A stretch of DNA of 64,000 nucleotides, from contig NC_092358.1 of NCBI RefSeq assembly GCF_030848805.1, positions 17,682,250-17,746,249 on the forward strand. Direction: 5' to 3'. A program made the translations under genes and the position numbers. The notes below the pieces were generated by a model. The model did not search any database and had not been told where the DNA came from. It was given only the letters and a program-made list of their open reading frames with translations. Positions 1 to 12,956 of this stretch are shown piece after piece (the first letter of the stretch is position 1; every line of letters begins with the position of its first letter). This DNA comes from Temnothorax longispinosus. Its lineage: Eukaryota > Arthropoda > Insecta > Hymenoptera > Formicidae.

Positions 1-1193
1 GTACAGGCAATAGGAACAGGGAATAAACCAGACATCAGAAATAATCCCATTTCAACTTATAAAACTGAATTTACTATGATTGTTCAGATACAGACAATAG
101 AGAATAGAAATCCAACGCGTCGGAAATTCTGTTCCATTGCTTATTTCATATTCCATATTGCGTTACACAGTTTTCGGTAAATTGAAATGTGGTTATTTCC
201 GTTGCCTGTACCTTTGTATTATGTGATAGGCTTAATGTACGATTAACTGTCTGAGAGCAAATTTAATAAATATCTTTTGACGCCTTTGTTTGCAATCAAA
301 AATATATACAGCTCAGTGTTTATATCATAGCTGTAGCTTATTTCTGTCAGATGCCACAGTTTAATACAGACTGCGGACAGCAAAGTGTTAACAAATAATG
401 TGATTAAGTCAAAATTTTTATTGCGTTAAGTAAAAATATAATTAATGCAAAAAAGCTCTTTTGGATTTACCGTCATGTATAAAAATGACGAATTAATTTG
501 ACTCACATCTGACATCTTCTTTTTCAATGAAAATATAACGAGGTTGAGCGGGGAATATTAACATCGAAAAAGAGTACTTAAAAAGATTGAAAGTCGATGC
601 TTTTGAAGCAAAAATTTAATCAAAAGCTTAATTAGCGACCTATTAAACTTACTTAATTAAAGGGCTAAAAGGTTTTCTGTATTTCATTATACATAGATGT
701 ACAAAAAGAAATAGAACTTTTGAAGTTCTACAGACTTGTTTTTTTTTTTTATTTTTACTGAGTTTAAGTAATTAACACGTAATTATCAAATCCGCGTAGT
801 TTCTTGTGTAAAAATTATGGCTGATAATTTAAACTATTTATCATACGACTCAACACCTCGAGAAAATATAATGACAAATTTTGTACCTAAGCACATCTTC
901 CTTATTATTAATCAATGCAATTAAAAGAAATTTTACTTTTTTTCGGATGTTAAAGAACACCAAAGCGTTGAAAATAATACATAAATAAATAAAGAAATAT
1001 AAGCAAATACGAAAGATATCGAGTCGCACACTTGCAAAAATATTATTTATCACAATTCAATATTTTTAAGTGCTTAATCTATTTGATACACAAAATTAAC
1101 GTATAGAATTTCTGCAAACATCGAAAAAATTAATTAAAGTATCTTGTCTGGCCTCGTCGATCTTGCTGTGAATATTTTCTGTTTGAACCGCAG
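1..1193. other. AT-rich non-coding sequence upstream of the first visible receptor exon
   Basis: It ends at the acceptor (gaaccgcag, ending 1193) and is therefore intron of the receptor gene, at least at its right end. No exon with a recognisable mGluR sequence was found here. Confidence 0.6.
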
Positions 1194-2498
1194 ATTCAAT
1201 CGTACTCCAGTGATTATGGCATCGGGACGTGAGCTATGTTACGTTCTGTTGGTGGGAATTCTCTCCTGCTACGGCATGAGCTTCGTCATACTGAGCAAGC
1301 CGACGATATGGAATTGCACATACCTCAGGATCGGTCTCGGTCTCTGTCTCAGTATATGCTACAGCGCAATCCTCACGAAAACCAATCGAATATCGCGGAT
1401 ATTCAACCAGGGCACGAAGAAGATCAAGAGGCTCTCCTACACATCGCCCAAGAGCCAAGTGGTAATCGCTATCGGTGAGTACGAGCTGCACTCACCTCGG
1501 TAAACACGTCGACAAGCTGTGGCATTGAGAGGATAATTGCACCCCGATGCTTGACACAACGTGAAATAAAAGCCGTGTTCGACCGAAGAAAGGGAATAAT
1601 GGTGCGATCCTTACGATAAGATTTCGCATCGGTATTTCTTATTAAGATAGACACGATAAAAATTTGCACTTTACTGACGCAATCCGTATACTTGTTACAC
1701 TTTCGATCAAAACTAAACATCACGCTCCATAACGCTATTTATTTTTAAACAGGAATTAATATCTCAAGAGATACTTGAACAACGATTTGAGTTAATCGTC
1801 ATTGTTCTTTCTACCCTCTCTCCGTGTCTTAAAAATTTTACAAGTTTTATGAAATATTATTTTTTAATAGAAAGTTATGCGAGAAGTTATGATTTCCAAT
1901 CGCGCCTTTTATTAACTATAAAATCTCGTAAATTATATACAAATATAAATAATATTCTATTTTTTTAATCAAATAACTTTATTCTGCTTTTGTGAAGAGG
2001 AAATAATTTGGAGAAATGCGCGGGGCATTGCATAGATCTTCTCTTCTCAGCACGTTTCCGTTCATTATTCGATTAACAATGCAAACAGTGGCTTCTAAAG
2101 TACGCAGAACCTGATCCTGGATTACGTGACTCCCATTTGCTCAGGGATCACCGCAGTACAACTAATCGGCGCGATCGTATGGCTGATGATCGAGCCGCCG
2201 GACACCACGGAGATCCATCCGTATCCGCTGTCCGCGGTGCTCACGTGCCGCGTGTCCACGTTCTCCCTGATGATGTCCCTCGTCTACAACATGTTCCTGA
2301 TCTTGATGTGCACCCTGTACGCGTTCAAGACCCGCAAGATACCGGAGGACTTCAATGAGGCCAAGTACATCGGCTTCACCATGTACTCCACGTGCATCGT
2401 CTGGCTGGCCTTCGTGCCGATCTACTTCGGCACTAACAACGACTACAAGGTTTGTGCCACAGATCGCGAGTCTACAGGTGCGAAACCACGCGCCCGTC

Positions 2499-2590
<92 letters not shown>

Positions 2591-2781
2591 CACACACACA
2601 CACACGCACACACACACGCACACGCACACGCACACGCACACGCACACGCACACGCACACGCACACGCACACGCACACGCACACGCACACGCACACGCACA
2701 CGCACACGCACACGCACACGCACACGCACACGCACACGCACACGCACACGCACACACACACACACACACACACGCACACAC

Positions 2782-2832
<51 letters not shown>

Positions 2833-5443
2833 CCTTATGGCGCGTTTTTCTGTGTTAACATGTAAAGACGAGCGGACGGCTGCCTACATTGCAGGTTCAG
2901 ATCGCGAGTATGTGCATGTGCATCAACATCTCCGCCTCGGTCGCCCTCGGCTGCCTCTTTACGCCCAAGGTCTACCTGGTGCTGTTCCAGCCGTATAAAA
3001 ACGTCCGCCCCGGTCACCCTAACGTGCGTATGCTGGTTTTGTTACTTATCCCATCTAACAATTTAATTCGTGAAACGGGATTGACAGAATGTTCTAGAGT
3101 TTCCAGAATTTAACTTGACTCCAAATCTCACTATTATATATGTATAGTAACAGCAATCTCTGTTTTTCGCCGATTCTGGAATAACTTGTATATTACATTA
3201 ACTTTGATGGGGATTTCAAGGGGTAACCTCTTTTGCCGTTCGAGAACTCAATTTAGACTTTGCCGTATACCTAGATTCGACTCAAATTATCGCATTCTCC
3301 TCTCCTCGCACAAGTAAACAGATTTCTATTGCCTATTAACCTTTACCATGCGCGAGGACAAGCTTGTCGGACAAACTTTGATCTAATGCCACAGTAAATT
3401 ACACATTGGGGTTTCGCTATTATAAACGATTTATTGATTAGAAGGCACACAATAGTATAGTGCAAAATTACCAATTCAATGCTCTGGGACTCCAACACGT
3501 CACATATCGTAGTTATAATGTACCAAAATACATTAAAATAGCCTTTTTTGCAACTTTAATTGCAAATTTCTCAAGATTCTGACGTGATAGAGCAATTTGA
3601 CAAACAGGATCGAATTGAGCGTCCAAAAACTATAAGAAATGATTATTCTCTTCAGTGTTAAAAAAAAAAGTAATTTTTTGTTAAACAGTGTAATAGGATG
3701 TAATTAATTTTAATAGTTTCTTTCCTTGTTTTGTTGAAGGATAGTGCTCCCTCGCGTTAAGTGCTTACTAGTTATAAACAATAAACATATTTCTCTTCCA
3801 AATCCCTTCTCTTGTTAGCATTATGGATAATTCCTGGATATTCATTATTAAACAAATCCCGTCGTCGAAGCTGTTTGTCCTAGTTCCCATACTGGCCATC
3901 AAGAGAATTAAGCACTTAACGCGAGGGAGCACTATCCTTCAACAAAACAAGGAAAGAAACTATTAAAATTAATTACATCCTATTACACTGTTTAACAAAG
4001 TTACTTTTTTTTTAACACTGAAGAGAATAATCATTTCTTATAGTTTTTGGACGTTCAATTCGATCCTGTTTGTCAAATTGCTCTATCACGTCAGAATCTT
4101 GAGAAATTTGCAATTAAAGTTGCAAAAAAGGCTATTTTAATGTATTTTGGTACATTATAACTACGATATGTGACGTGTTGGAGAAGTTTTATTGCAATCA
4201 AAATTATAAGTACGTTGTTACGTTCAGCCTTTAAAAAGAATTTGTTGCGTCGATTATGGTTAAAAAGATATTGATGATTAACGTAAAATGTATTGCGTCA
4301 AAGTTCTAATATAATACACTAAAATAGTCTTTTTTGTAATTTTAATTGCAAACTTCTCAAAATATAACGTGGTAGAGCAATTTACTAAACGGGATCGTAT
4401 TCAGCGTCCAAAAAAACAATGGCAAACATTTTCTCGTTAACCGTTATTCTCGTTCTTGTGCATTTTTTTCAACAGTGTTTTTATCGCGCGCGTGTTTGTA
4501 TCATAGAATTTAATAACATTTGTTCCTTAAAATTAAAACACGATAGAAAAACCGTTTTATTTTGCAATAATTCCGATCACAAAATACTGAGAAAGTTGCA
4601 TCAAAATAACAATCCCCCTCCTTTATTTACTTACTTAAATTACAAGAAATTGAGGTTTAGAGTCGTAAATATATATCTGAGTTTTCTATAACTATAACGT
4701 CCACCATTAAAAAATAATCGTAACACGCTTTATCGAAGTGCAATTACAAAAGGGGGAATTGAGTCTCTATAAATCTATAGTTAGAAACAGATCGGTGAAC
4801 ACGTGGACACTGTGTTGAAACGTTGCAGAATTAATTGTGAACGTTATGCCGAATTCGGCTAGATTCACTGGTGCGCACAAAGGCGCATATGTAAAGGCCG
4901 GTCTGAAATTGATGTTAAAGACGTATATGCTAACGCTAACGCTAAACAATTCGATCAATTTGACGTTCAGCCGTAAGTTACCGCACTGTTTGCGGAATTT
5001 ATGCCGAGTAGAGTGAATTTCCATTCCCCTGGTCGAGTCGTGCTTATACGTGTGCGCTATGGTAAATCGGCGCGCGACGGCTTTTCGCTTGCAACGGTGC
5101 GCATTGTAGAAATACAGACCAGGGGAGGATATATTCGCTATTAAACTACAACCCTCGCCCCCCGCTCCCCTGTTCCGCCCAATACACCTGACGATGTCTA
5201 ACAATTTATTCGGGGCTTCCGCAGACGAGCGGCTTGCAGAGCGGCAATCGCGCGGCGTACAGCATGCGCTTCGCCGCCGGTCGCAGCCAGACAATGCAGA
5301 GCGTGACATCGGCCTCGGCGGCCTCACGCAGCAGCCCGACGATGCCCCGCGGGGCCACGGGACGCGCGGACGAGCGAAAGCACGCGAACGGTGAGACCCA
5401 GGCGCTGGCGAGCCCGTCGGTCGAGGAGACTTCCGTTAGCTAG
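1194..5443 (+). CDS. mGluR: Metabotropic glutamate receptor, 3' part (TM2 to C-terminus)
   Basis: Class C GPCR for glutamate, acting at the neuronal plasma membrane through G proteins. Exons seen: 1194-1474, 2145-2449, 2895-3023 and 5225-5443. All junctions are GT-AG with matching phase. The first exon carries TM2 (starting ASGRELCYVLL), TM3 and the i2 loop with KTNRISRIF. The next holds the rest of TM4, TM5 and TM6 (NEAKYIGFTMYSTCIVWLAF), and the third holds TM7 with TPKVYLVLFQP. The last exon is a Ser/Arg-rich cytoplasmic tail ending in TAG at 5441-5443. The ligand-binding domain, cysteine-rich region and TM1 lie left of the window. These family signatures are unmistakable. Whether this is the orthologue of fly mGluR or of mangetout (mtt) is unclear; TM6-TM7 wording leans to mtt. 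An alternative tail is annotated separately. Confidence 0.92.
2501..2829. repeat. CA/CG-interrupted dinucleotide microsatellite, about 330 bp
   Basis: Uninterrupted CA repeats give way to a CACACG higher-order repeat and return to CA. It sits wholly inside the 445-bp intron between the TM6 and TM7 exons of the receptor (2450-2894). Poly(His-Thr) and poly(Cys-Val) reading frames across it are artefacts of the repeat. Confidence 0.98.
3490..4183. mobile_element. Foldback element with arms of about 275 bp in the receptor's last intron
   Basis: The segment 3490-3767 returns as a nearly exact reverse complement at 3909-4183, around a spacer of about 140 bp. Arm ends read CTCCAACACGTCACATATCG. No transposase is present. 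A degenerate third arm-like copy follows in direct orientation at about 4300-4420 (GGGATCGTATTCAGCGTCCA region). Confidence 0.85.
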
Positions 5444-5474
5444 GTCGCTCTCATACACCTCCCTCCCTGTCCAG

Positions 5475-5815
5475 AGCATCGGGCGAGGATGCGCGAGACC
5501 GAGGCGGAGGTGTATGTTGTTAACGGCGGCAACGACGGCGGCGGCGGCAGCGGCAGCGGTGGCGGCGGCGGCAACGACAGCAGCGACGACGACGACGAAG
5601 ATGGGCGCAAGCTGTCGACCGTTCAGGAACTGCCGGAGCTCACCGCCAGCCCGCCGGTCAGCCTAGCGATGCGCCAAGCACGCGAGAGGAGTCAGCGCGA
5701 GGAGTCGGGCGAACCGCGTCGCGATTCCGATCAGGTGATGGATTTTCCTCGCCTCCGACAGAGGATTATTCAGCAGGAACGCGAGCAGATTGAATGGCTT
5801 TTCAAAAGAGCGTGA
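5475..5815 (+). CDS. Alternative C-terminal tail of the glutamate receptor, reached by splicing an 84-nt intron
   Basis: Inside the last receptor exon there is a donor (AACG|gtgaga at 5391) and a pyrimidine-rich acceptor (ctccctccctgtccag ending 5474). Removing 5391-5474 takes out exactly 84 nt, including the TAG stop at 5441, and keeps the frame (AAC G|AG CAT). The spliced tail runs to TGA at 5816. It holds Gly/Ser- and Asp-rich stretches, then a charged segment (QRIIQQEREQIEWLFKRA). With intron retention the protein ends ...VEETSVS. Both outcomes read as plausible protein. Which one is real, or whether both are, needs RNA. A further donor at 5735 (GATCAG|gtgatg) could bypass the 5816 stop. 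Confidence 0.5.
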
Positions 5816-6202
5816 TAGTGAAAATCTAATCGAGCACAGCTGACTCAATTAGCTTGCAACAGCTTGATACGCAAGAAAGCCTTTCTTTTCCATGCAAATC
5901 GCCCGCAAGGTGTTCGATACCTGGACTTTTATACCTCGCTTTATTCAAGGAATTTGTCGTTTTATTGCACACTTGGCGATTGTTCATTTCAGTTGCATCG
6001 CAGGACTTCTCTCTTTTCGCTTGCTTTCAGAAATTTACTTTTCTGGAATTTCTCACCATGGCTAACTCTCTCGCTACATCGTTTGCGTTATTTTGTAGCG
6101 CTTTTTAATTTTACTTTGCCACGCTTTGTAACGTTCGTTACGGCTTTATATCGTCACGAGACGCAATTCCTAATCCATATACTCTTGTATTTCCTTCTCG
6201 AG

Positions 6203-6343
6203 CCGAGCGATCGCAACGAAGCCGCGATCAACAGCATTTCCGAGAGAGTAGAAGCGCGCGCGAGGAAAGAGGGATCGTGCCCGAACGAGGAGCAGATTCT
6301 AAGCTACAGCAACTCGCCGACCTTCTCCGAATTCTCCTCGTAG
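6203..6343 (+). CDS. Candidate extra 3' exon of the glutamate receptor (tentative)
   Basis: A GC-richer open stretch follows a pyrimidine-rich tract ending in cgag at 6202. It is in phase 0 with the possible donor at 5735. It would encode a Glu/Ser-rich tail starting PSDRNEAAINSISERV and ending PTFSEFSS before TAG. Composition differs from the AT-rich surroundings. No homologue is recognised and the acceptor is weak, so this could be ordinary 3' UTR. Confidence 0.25.
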   Translation, partial: PSDRNEAAINSISERVEARARKEGSCPNEEQILSYSNSPTFSEFSS

Positions 6344-6547
6344 TATTCGAACGGTCATCCCGAATCGCGACAGGTCCCCCCTTCAGCATCCTTCACGGAG
6401 CTTCCGACCAGCACGAAGGGCCTCGTCTATCTTGCCGCACTCGACAGCATTTTATAAGCGCCAGACGTTTTATATATTCCCACGAGATGTGAGTGATCTG
6501 CCAACGCTTGTTTAACTCTTTGTACTCCCGTGGCGACACACCAAGTT

Positions 6548-7022
6548 ACACAGGATGTTTCATAACACTTCGATATTTTAGGAATTGACTTTTTGAGGTC
6601 ATTTCACGAAGAAAAGCTTATGTGAACATATGGTCTCAAAAAGCGTTATTTCAGAGATATAGGGTGTTAAAAATTCTATAAAATTGTTTTTAATAGCTTT
6701 TAAACAAAAAAGGTTCTTTTTTTTAGTAAGTACTTGTAATATTTTATAAAAAGTCAATGGCAACTATAGAAGCAAATTTTAGTGCATTAATGCCCAAAAC
6801 TTTTATGACAATGGAATCAAATCTTTCTGCAGATTTTTATTGTTTCATTAAAATACATTTTCTCATTAAAGATTCTAAAAAATGGTAATTAAAAGAATAA
6901 AATAATTTTATAGAATTTTTAATACCTTGTATCTCTGAAATGAGATTTTCGAGATCATTCATATTTATATAAACTTTTCTTCAACTTGTCAAATCAACTC
7001 ATAAAATATTGGACAGTATTTA
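6548..7022. mobile_element. MITE-like inverted repeat
   Basis: A left part (6548-6690: ACAGGATGTTTCATAACACT, then a segment mentioning TATCTCTGAAAT in reverse) is repeated in imperfect reverse complement at about 6920-7022. The centre is AT-rich without coding capacity. Confidence 0.6.
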
Positions 7023-8460
7023 AGAATATAACTAAATCTGACGGACATTCTTATCATAAATTAAGTAATATATACATTTGAACTATAAAAGAGGAATCTA
7101 AATTAAAATCGAAAAAGCTTCCATTAACTGAATAATTTATATTTCTAAATTATTGTGTCTTCTTTCAGGACAGATACATTCTTTGACAACGAAAAATTGT
7201 CAGAAAATTATGAGAAATTATCAGAATAATTTTGAGTGCAAAGAGTGACATTTGAAATCGTAAACGCATACTCGACGGCCGCAACTTGGTCGTCCGAAAA
7301 AAAATGGTCCTTTTGCACAGACTGCGATTTTGTACAGTTATTCATATCGGAAACCTTCGTGTTTTGTTTACCCTCGGGCGCGCGTACGCCACGCTCTCGT
7401 CGACATTCAGCAAGTTTCCAGCATCACGCGGCTGAGTTTTTGAGGTCTATTCAACTTTCGCGGACAAAGACCTTTTTCCTATATGTGTGCCAATAACGCG
7501 GGGGAGTTTATATGAGTTTCGAATTGACCGGAACTCGGCAAGTACCAAGTATTTCGACGTGAAAACAATGGACAAGAGATGCATTGTATATTCATATTAA
7601 GAGAATATCCTCTACGAGAGAGAGGATTTGTATAAATTAAATATTCGATATTTCTCATAATTAATTTGCGCCAGATAAATAGCACTTGCTCGTTATTCAC
7701 AAAACCATCTCGGTATTGTTATATCGACGTGGTACGGTAAATGATAAATTACTCGAAATGATGATAGATCGCCCGAAATTACGCGAAGGTGGTCCTTAAA
7801 ACACTCCCTCGTGATTTTGGAATACTGTGTACATACGTTAATTAATTATCAACGGATATGAGTGTGCTAGGAATATACGGAAGTATTACAATTCGATAAT
7901 CAAATTAGCCGAGGTAATTATCGCATCCTATCGCTCGAAGACGAATCACGGATGCGACTGTTAGCGATAGCATTAATCTCAGTCGTAGTAGAAACGAGAA
8001 TTACTAATTATTATATAATGCTAACAGCGTCTATGCGTAGAGGTGTCAGTTGCCAAATATTCGAAATAGGAGTTTGGTCGTGGTGATCTGGACGTTCTTA
8101 AAAAACCCATTGCTTTTATCTTCAATTCGGCTTTAAGGTAAAAATTTCTCTTATATATTAAAATTTATGCGAGAGAGGCTGCAATGAAATTGGAGACGTG
8201 AAGTACAAATCCAATTCGCACATTATTCCCTTCCGTTTTCAGCGTAGAAACTTTTGCACAGCTTATCCTTAAGTAAAAATAACTTGTGTCAAGTTGGAGA
8301 ACAGATCCTCGCAAAAAAAACGGAACATTAATCCCAGCTCGAACGTATAAATTCGAGGCACAATGAATGCGCTAAAGTTAAGACAACGATGAATTTATTT
8401 TTAACGCGTCTCAACGCAGTTGTTACATCGAGAGTACGCCTAATAATAAACTATTTTGAT

Positions 8461-8504
<44 letters not shown>
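8461..8504. repeat. GA microsatellite
   Basis: About 22 GA units with one interruption near the left end. Confidence 0.97.
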
Positions 8505-8506
<2 letters not shown>

Positions 8507-10002
8507 ACACCGACCCTACAAATAACACATTCCTATACAAAGAAGCCAAAATCAAAACGATTTTATTTGCAGCACGATAAGAATTGCTAGGTAAGAAAGA
8601 CTCGACGAAGCGTTTTTCGGCGACAATTATATTAATGTTGTTATAGCCATCGTAAGCGTAGAGCGTAAACGAAGGCAAAGTCTATATCGATTCGTTAGGA
8701 CTGTTATTATCGTTTTCAGAGAATATCGAAAGAATGTCTTGCTAATTCGATTTCTATAATGCTATTTCGCGCGTTGTACATATACGATACGCCTAAGATA
8801 CCGTTGTTGATTATTTATCGTAACGTGTCTCTGCATTAATATTATCTGAAACGAATGTTTGTATGGCATACGTATCGTTAAAAATAAATTTGAATACAGT
8901 CATTGACACTTTGATTATCATGTCGCACATATGGCAGTAAGTGATGATTTTATTTAGCCGTAATTAAGGAATTATTTTATTAAGTATTTATTAAAACGTT
9001 AAAATAGAACAATAAAATATAAAAATAATACACTAGATTTATTAGAAACATGATTGTATATATTTATTTTCTATTTCTTTATTTATATTTGTTTCAATCA
9101 CAAAAGACCTATTATTTCGGTTTGTAAATGACACTCTCATTTATTTCATTTAAAATTATATTATATAATTTATATTATATTATATAATAACGTACAGGAT
9201 AAGGAAAAAATATCAGACTAATAAAACGTTTCAAAAGCAAAGCATTTGAGAAAAAAATATTACATACAAAAGTAGGACTTCAACAAATGCATCAAACTGA
9301 GGTACCCACTTAATCTTAAGTGCAGTTATGAAAGAGATCTCAAGGCAAATTTTAAAATCTTAAATAGAAATCTCTATTGTTTATTTGATATTCTTGCAGC
9401 TGACATCTTTTTAAAGTACTATCGACCTGGCAACTTCCGCGTGATAAAACATGGTTGAAACAATTTTTGTACGTAACATTTGCTCTCAAATACCTTGTTT
9501 TCAAAATATTTTATCGATCTGATACTTTTTCCTCACTTTGTACAGCATTCCTCACTGTGTATAGTATATGTATAACATATAATATAAGTTGTATAAAATA
9601 TATTTTTATATTTATTTACCGTTTATTTTTTTATATTTATTTTTTTATTTATTTTTTATGGTTTATTTAATTTAAACCTGCATATTTTATAAATGCCCTC
9701 GTACTTCTTGACTTTACGAAATTAAATTGGCATCAAAGTGATAAATAACTTTTTTTCGCAAATATTATCCAATTCTTTCTTCTTCCTTTTCCTCTTTATT
9801 TTTATAAGATCTGTCCTAACTTCTATTCGATTCAATTAGTATTTAAGAAACATCGCGGATTTGTGCTCCACAGATATTACTTGATTATTAAATTATTTTA
9901 ATTAATGACTAATTAATATCTTTGATGATTGAGCGTCTGTAAATACATCGTATTATGATTGCGGAATCTTACTTCCCCGGGAAATAGGATATTTTTAAAT
10001 TA

Positions 10003-10028
10003 ATGTGTGTGTGTGTGTGTGTGTGTGA
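10003..10028. repeat. TG microsatellite
   Basis: About 12 perfect TG units in AT-rich sequence. Confidence 0.95.
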
Positions 10029-11540
10029 TTGTACAAAATGTTATATAGCGTTGAAATCTAAATAGACGTCGTTGACACTGCGTGCATGTACTAATATAAT
10101 AGCTGTTATACGTGTGTACTTATGTGCCTAGCATCGTGAGCTACTTTTCGTGACTGTATATCGATGTCTTCGTGATTAAATCGAGTAACGATAAAAGATA
10201 CCAAAGATTTTGTCAACAAACAAACAGTAAAATATAATATTATTTTATTTTATTAAGTTTTAGACATTTTATTTAATAAATTTGTATTTATTGTTATAAT
10301 TATCATTAATGCACAGTAATTTAGCGGTAACATACTACTGAGAAATGTTATTCTATACTTTATGAAGGTATAGAATCTTTATAAGGTATAATATATCATA
10401 GAAAGATAATGAATCTTTTTATCGTCACTATTTATATTAACGCTAAACTTTCTTTCTTCCTCTTATACTTTTATTACAACTAGAGAAATGTTCTAATAAT
10501 CGCAAATAAAAAAGACTTTCATGAGCAGTCGTTATCCGATTTAATGGGAAAGTACGGCGTAGTAGAGATGTACGAGTGATTGTTATAAAAGCGTTATTAA
10601 TTGGACGTACGGCGAAAAACTAAATATTGAACTGTCGGCCCGAAGGGTGCGTAAGTAACTTCATAAGTATACAACTGCCTGCGATAATAAGCCGATTAAC
10701 GAACGATGACATTAATGGACTCTATATATAACAGTGCTAGTCTAAGGAGAGACCTGTTCACACAAGTCTAAACTGCAACGTCCGGTTCAAGTGCAAGTAC
10801 CTTGCGATTTCTCATTCTAAAGCTCCAAAGGATGGATAGACGGAAGCTCTAACTTTTTCCTGGTTAAAAGTTCTCCGATCCTATCAAGTCGAATCATAAT
10901 CATATCTTCTCGTCGTCGTCATGTCGCCATGTCGTGGAGCAGAACTTTACTTAAATGGTATAACAGTTTTAGAAAAAGATTACCCGTTATGCAGTCGACT
11001 TATTTTAAAAGTTATCATTTAAACGAGATGTATTACTTCTAGAAGAGAGAGACAGAGAGGTCAAGAACATTGATATGTATTGTCAGTTTTTACGAACGAG
11101 TGAAGATGTATGTACTTGACTGTATCAAACACGTATCTTAGAACGATTAATTAACGAACTGCCGCTGCGCGGTACAATCCATAACGGAGTTCCACAGACT
11201 CGTTTAGCAATCAGCGCGATTATCGGTAGTTTGATACATATATCTACGTGTTTGAAATCGATAGATAGAGAAATCGTGGAAAAAGAAATTAAATATATAC
11301 ATGTATAATGTCAGTTGCGAACGAGAATTCCCGGTTTAGCGTGTAAACGACCGTTCCCGACCGCGAAATATTCAATTTTAAATCAGAGAGTTTTATATAT
11401 TATGGTACCAAGTCGATGTTATAGCACAAAGAGAAAGAAACCGACGAATATACCATAGGTATAATTGTGAACCGTACTTTGTAGGATATTAAAAACAGCG
11501 CGAGGATCGTTGTCTCTTAAACCTTAAGTCGATATACAAT

Positions 11541-11781
11541 AGGGGTATTCAAATAAGTTAGAGTTTAACGGTTTGACAGGTTATGTCGGGTTAAAGTCGG
11601 GTAAAAAGTTAATTTTTACACTTTTAACCCAAAGATTAATGTGATAGGTTAATGTGTCATTTATGTATTTTGCATAACCTTAAAGAGTAGCGCGCCCAAA
11701 GTTAATTAATTAACTTTTTACTCGACTTTAACCCGACATAACCTGTCAAACCGTTAAACTTTAACTTATTTGAATACCCCT
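11541..11781. mobile_element. MITE, about 240 bp, with long terminal inverted repeats
   Basis: It begins AGGGGTATTCAAATAAGTT and ends with its reverse complement AACTTATTTGAATACCCCT. The arms extend about 70 bp (AACGGTTTGACAGGTTATGT and onward). A solo arm of the same family lies at 16825-16873. Confidence 0.9.
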
Positions 11782-12719
11782 AATAATTGACAAAAAAAGG
11801 TTAAGCACCTAGAAGCAGGCGTTGAAAGGAAAACTGAACGTCTACAATCTTCTCACATTCACAGATGTATACGCCTCAGGTGAAACGACCACCCTGCATC
11901 GCGCAGCCCCCCCCCCCCCTCAAGATGCGGTCTCTTTCAAACTCCGTCAATTGTTCGTAGTGGCGTGGAAATTCCACGTGGGAATTCCACGGTGGACAAC
12001 AGTTGTCTATGTCTATGTTAATAGCGACAATTATGCCCTTTAATGGTCCATCTGACGTGCATGCTCATTCAATCTAAAATTATTCGCACTACCTACCACG
12101 TAATTGTATATACCAAGTTTCGTTATTCTTCGATAAATGTTTCTGGGTGCTTAACTTCTTTTATCAATGTGTGTACTTAGCCGCGGATAAGATTTTGTAA
12201 ATAAGAGGAGAAAATTAGATACGTAATATGTAATATGGTATATACATAGCGCGTGATATTAAATGTGTGTGCGAAAACAACGGCTTTAAAAGGCCATTTA
12301 TATATTCAGCCTCGTGAATAAGATTCAAATTAAATCGAAAAACAGTTGAGACTCTGGTTCCTTTCGAACTCCACAATGCAAATAGTCTCGCTTTTATCAT
12401 AAGCTCCACTGCTATTTGTATCGACAATTATATTCAACACTGAATGTCGCACTGCAAATATTTCCTCCCGTGTTAGGAAGAAAACGAAAAGATTCAAACA
12501 AAAAAAATGAAGAAACGGGCGAACAGTTATTGTAATTGCGAATCTATTATTGTGCTATAAATTCTGTTCCTCAGAAAAATAGCTATCTATTTCATAGCTA
12601 AGATAAAAAGCATCGCGAAAGATATATTCGTTTTATTGAATTTATCAAATATAAAATAAAAATAATTGTAACTATTAAAAATGTCCGGCTTTTGTCTTTA
12701 CAAATTTTGTCAAACGATT

Positions 12720-12888
12720 AGGGGCTTCAATTTATTCGCAAGAAAAACGTATGCGCAAATGTTGTTCTTACAGAAAAGTTGCAAGTCGATTGGTTATCAG
12801 ATATCTTTTAACAAATCAATTTGCAACGTTTCTGTAAGAGCAGAATTTTAGCATACGCTTCTCTTGCGAATTCAAGAATCGAGCCCCT
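12720..12888. mobile_element. Small MITE
   Basis: Ends AGGGGCTTCAATTTATTCGC and GAATTCAAGAATCGAGCCCCT are inverted copies. The inner arm (CAAGAAAAACGTATGC / GCATACGCTTCTCTTG) continues the match. Confidence 0.8.
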
Positions 12889-12956
12889 GGCTTCAAACAT
12901 TCGTAGCACGCAAAACCTCATCGAGTATTGATGCTGCCTCTACTAAATCAATCTTT

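Larger units (their letters stand above)
7023..11540. other. Gene-poor AT-rich stretch
   Basis: No exon I can assign was found. It may contain the 3' UTR of the receptor in its left part. It holds simple repeats annotated separately. Short open frames (for example 7236-7496 and 9455-9670) look like chance. Confidence 0.5.

Noticed and set aside
2126..2998. Long frames encoding poly(His-Thr), poly(Ala-His) or poly(Cys-Val)
   Set aside because: They are translations of the intronic CA microsatellite; the true exons on each side splice around it.
5441..5443. Stop-codon readthrough as explanation for the open frame after the receptor stop
   Set aside because: A good donor and acceptor spaced 84 nt apart explain the open downstream frame more simply.
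5864..6343. 159-residue open frame starting at 5864
   Set aside because: The left two thirds look like random AT-rich sequence; only the last 140 bp are considered as a tentative exon.
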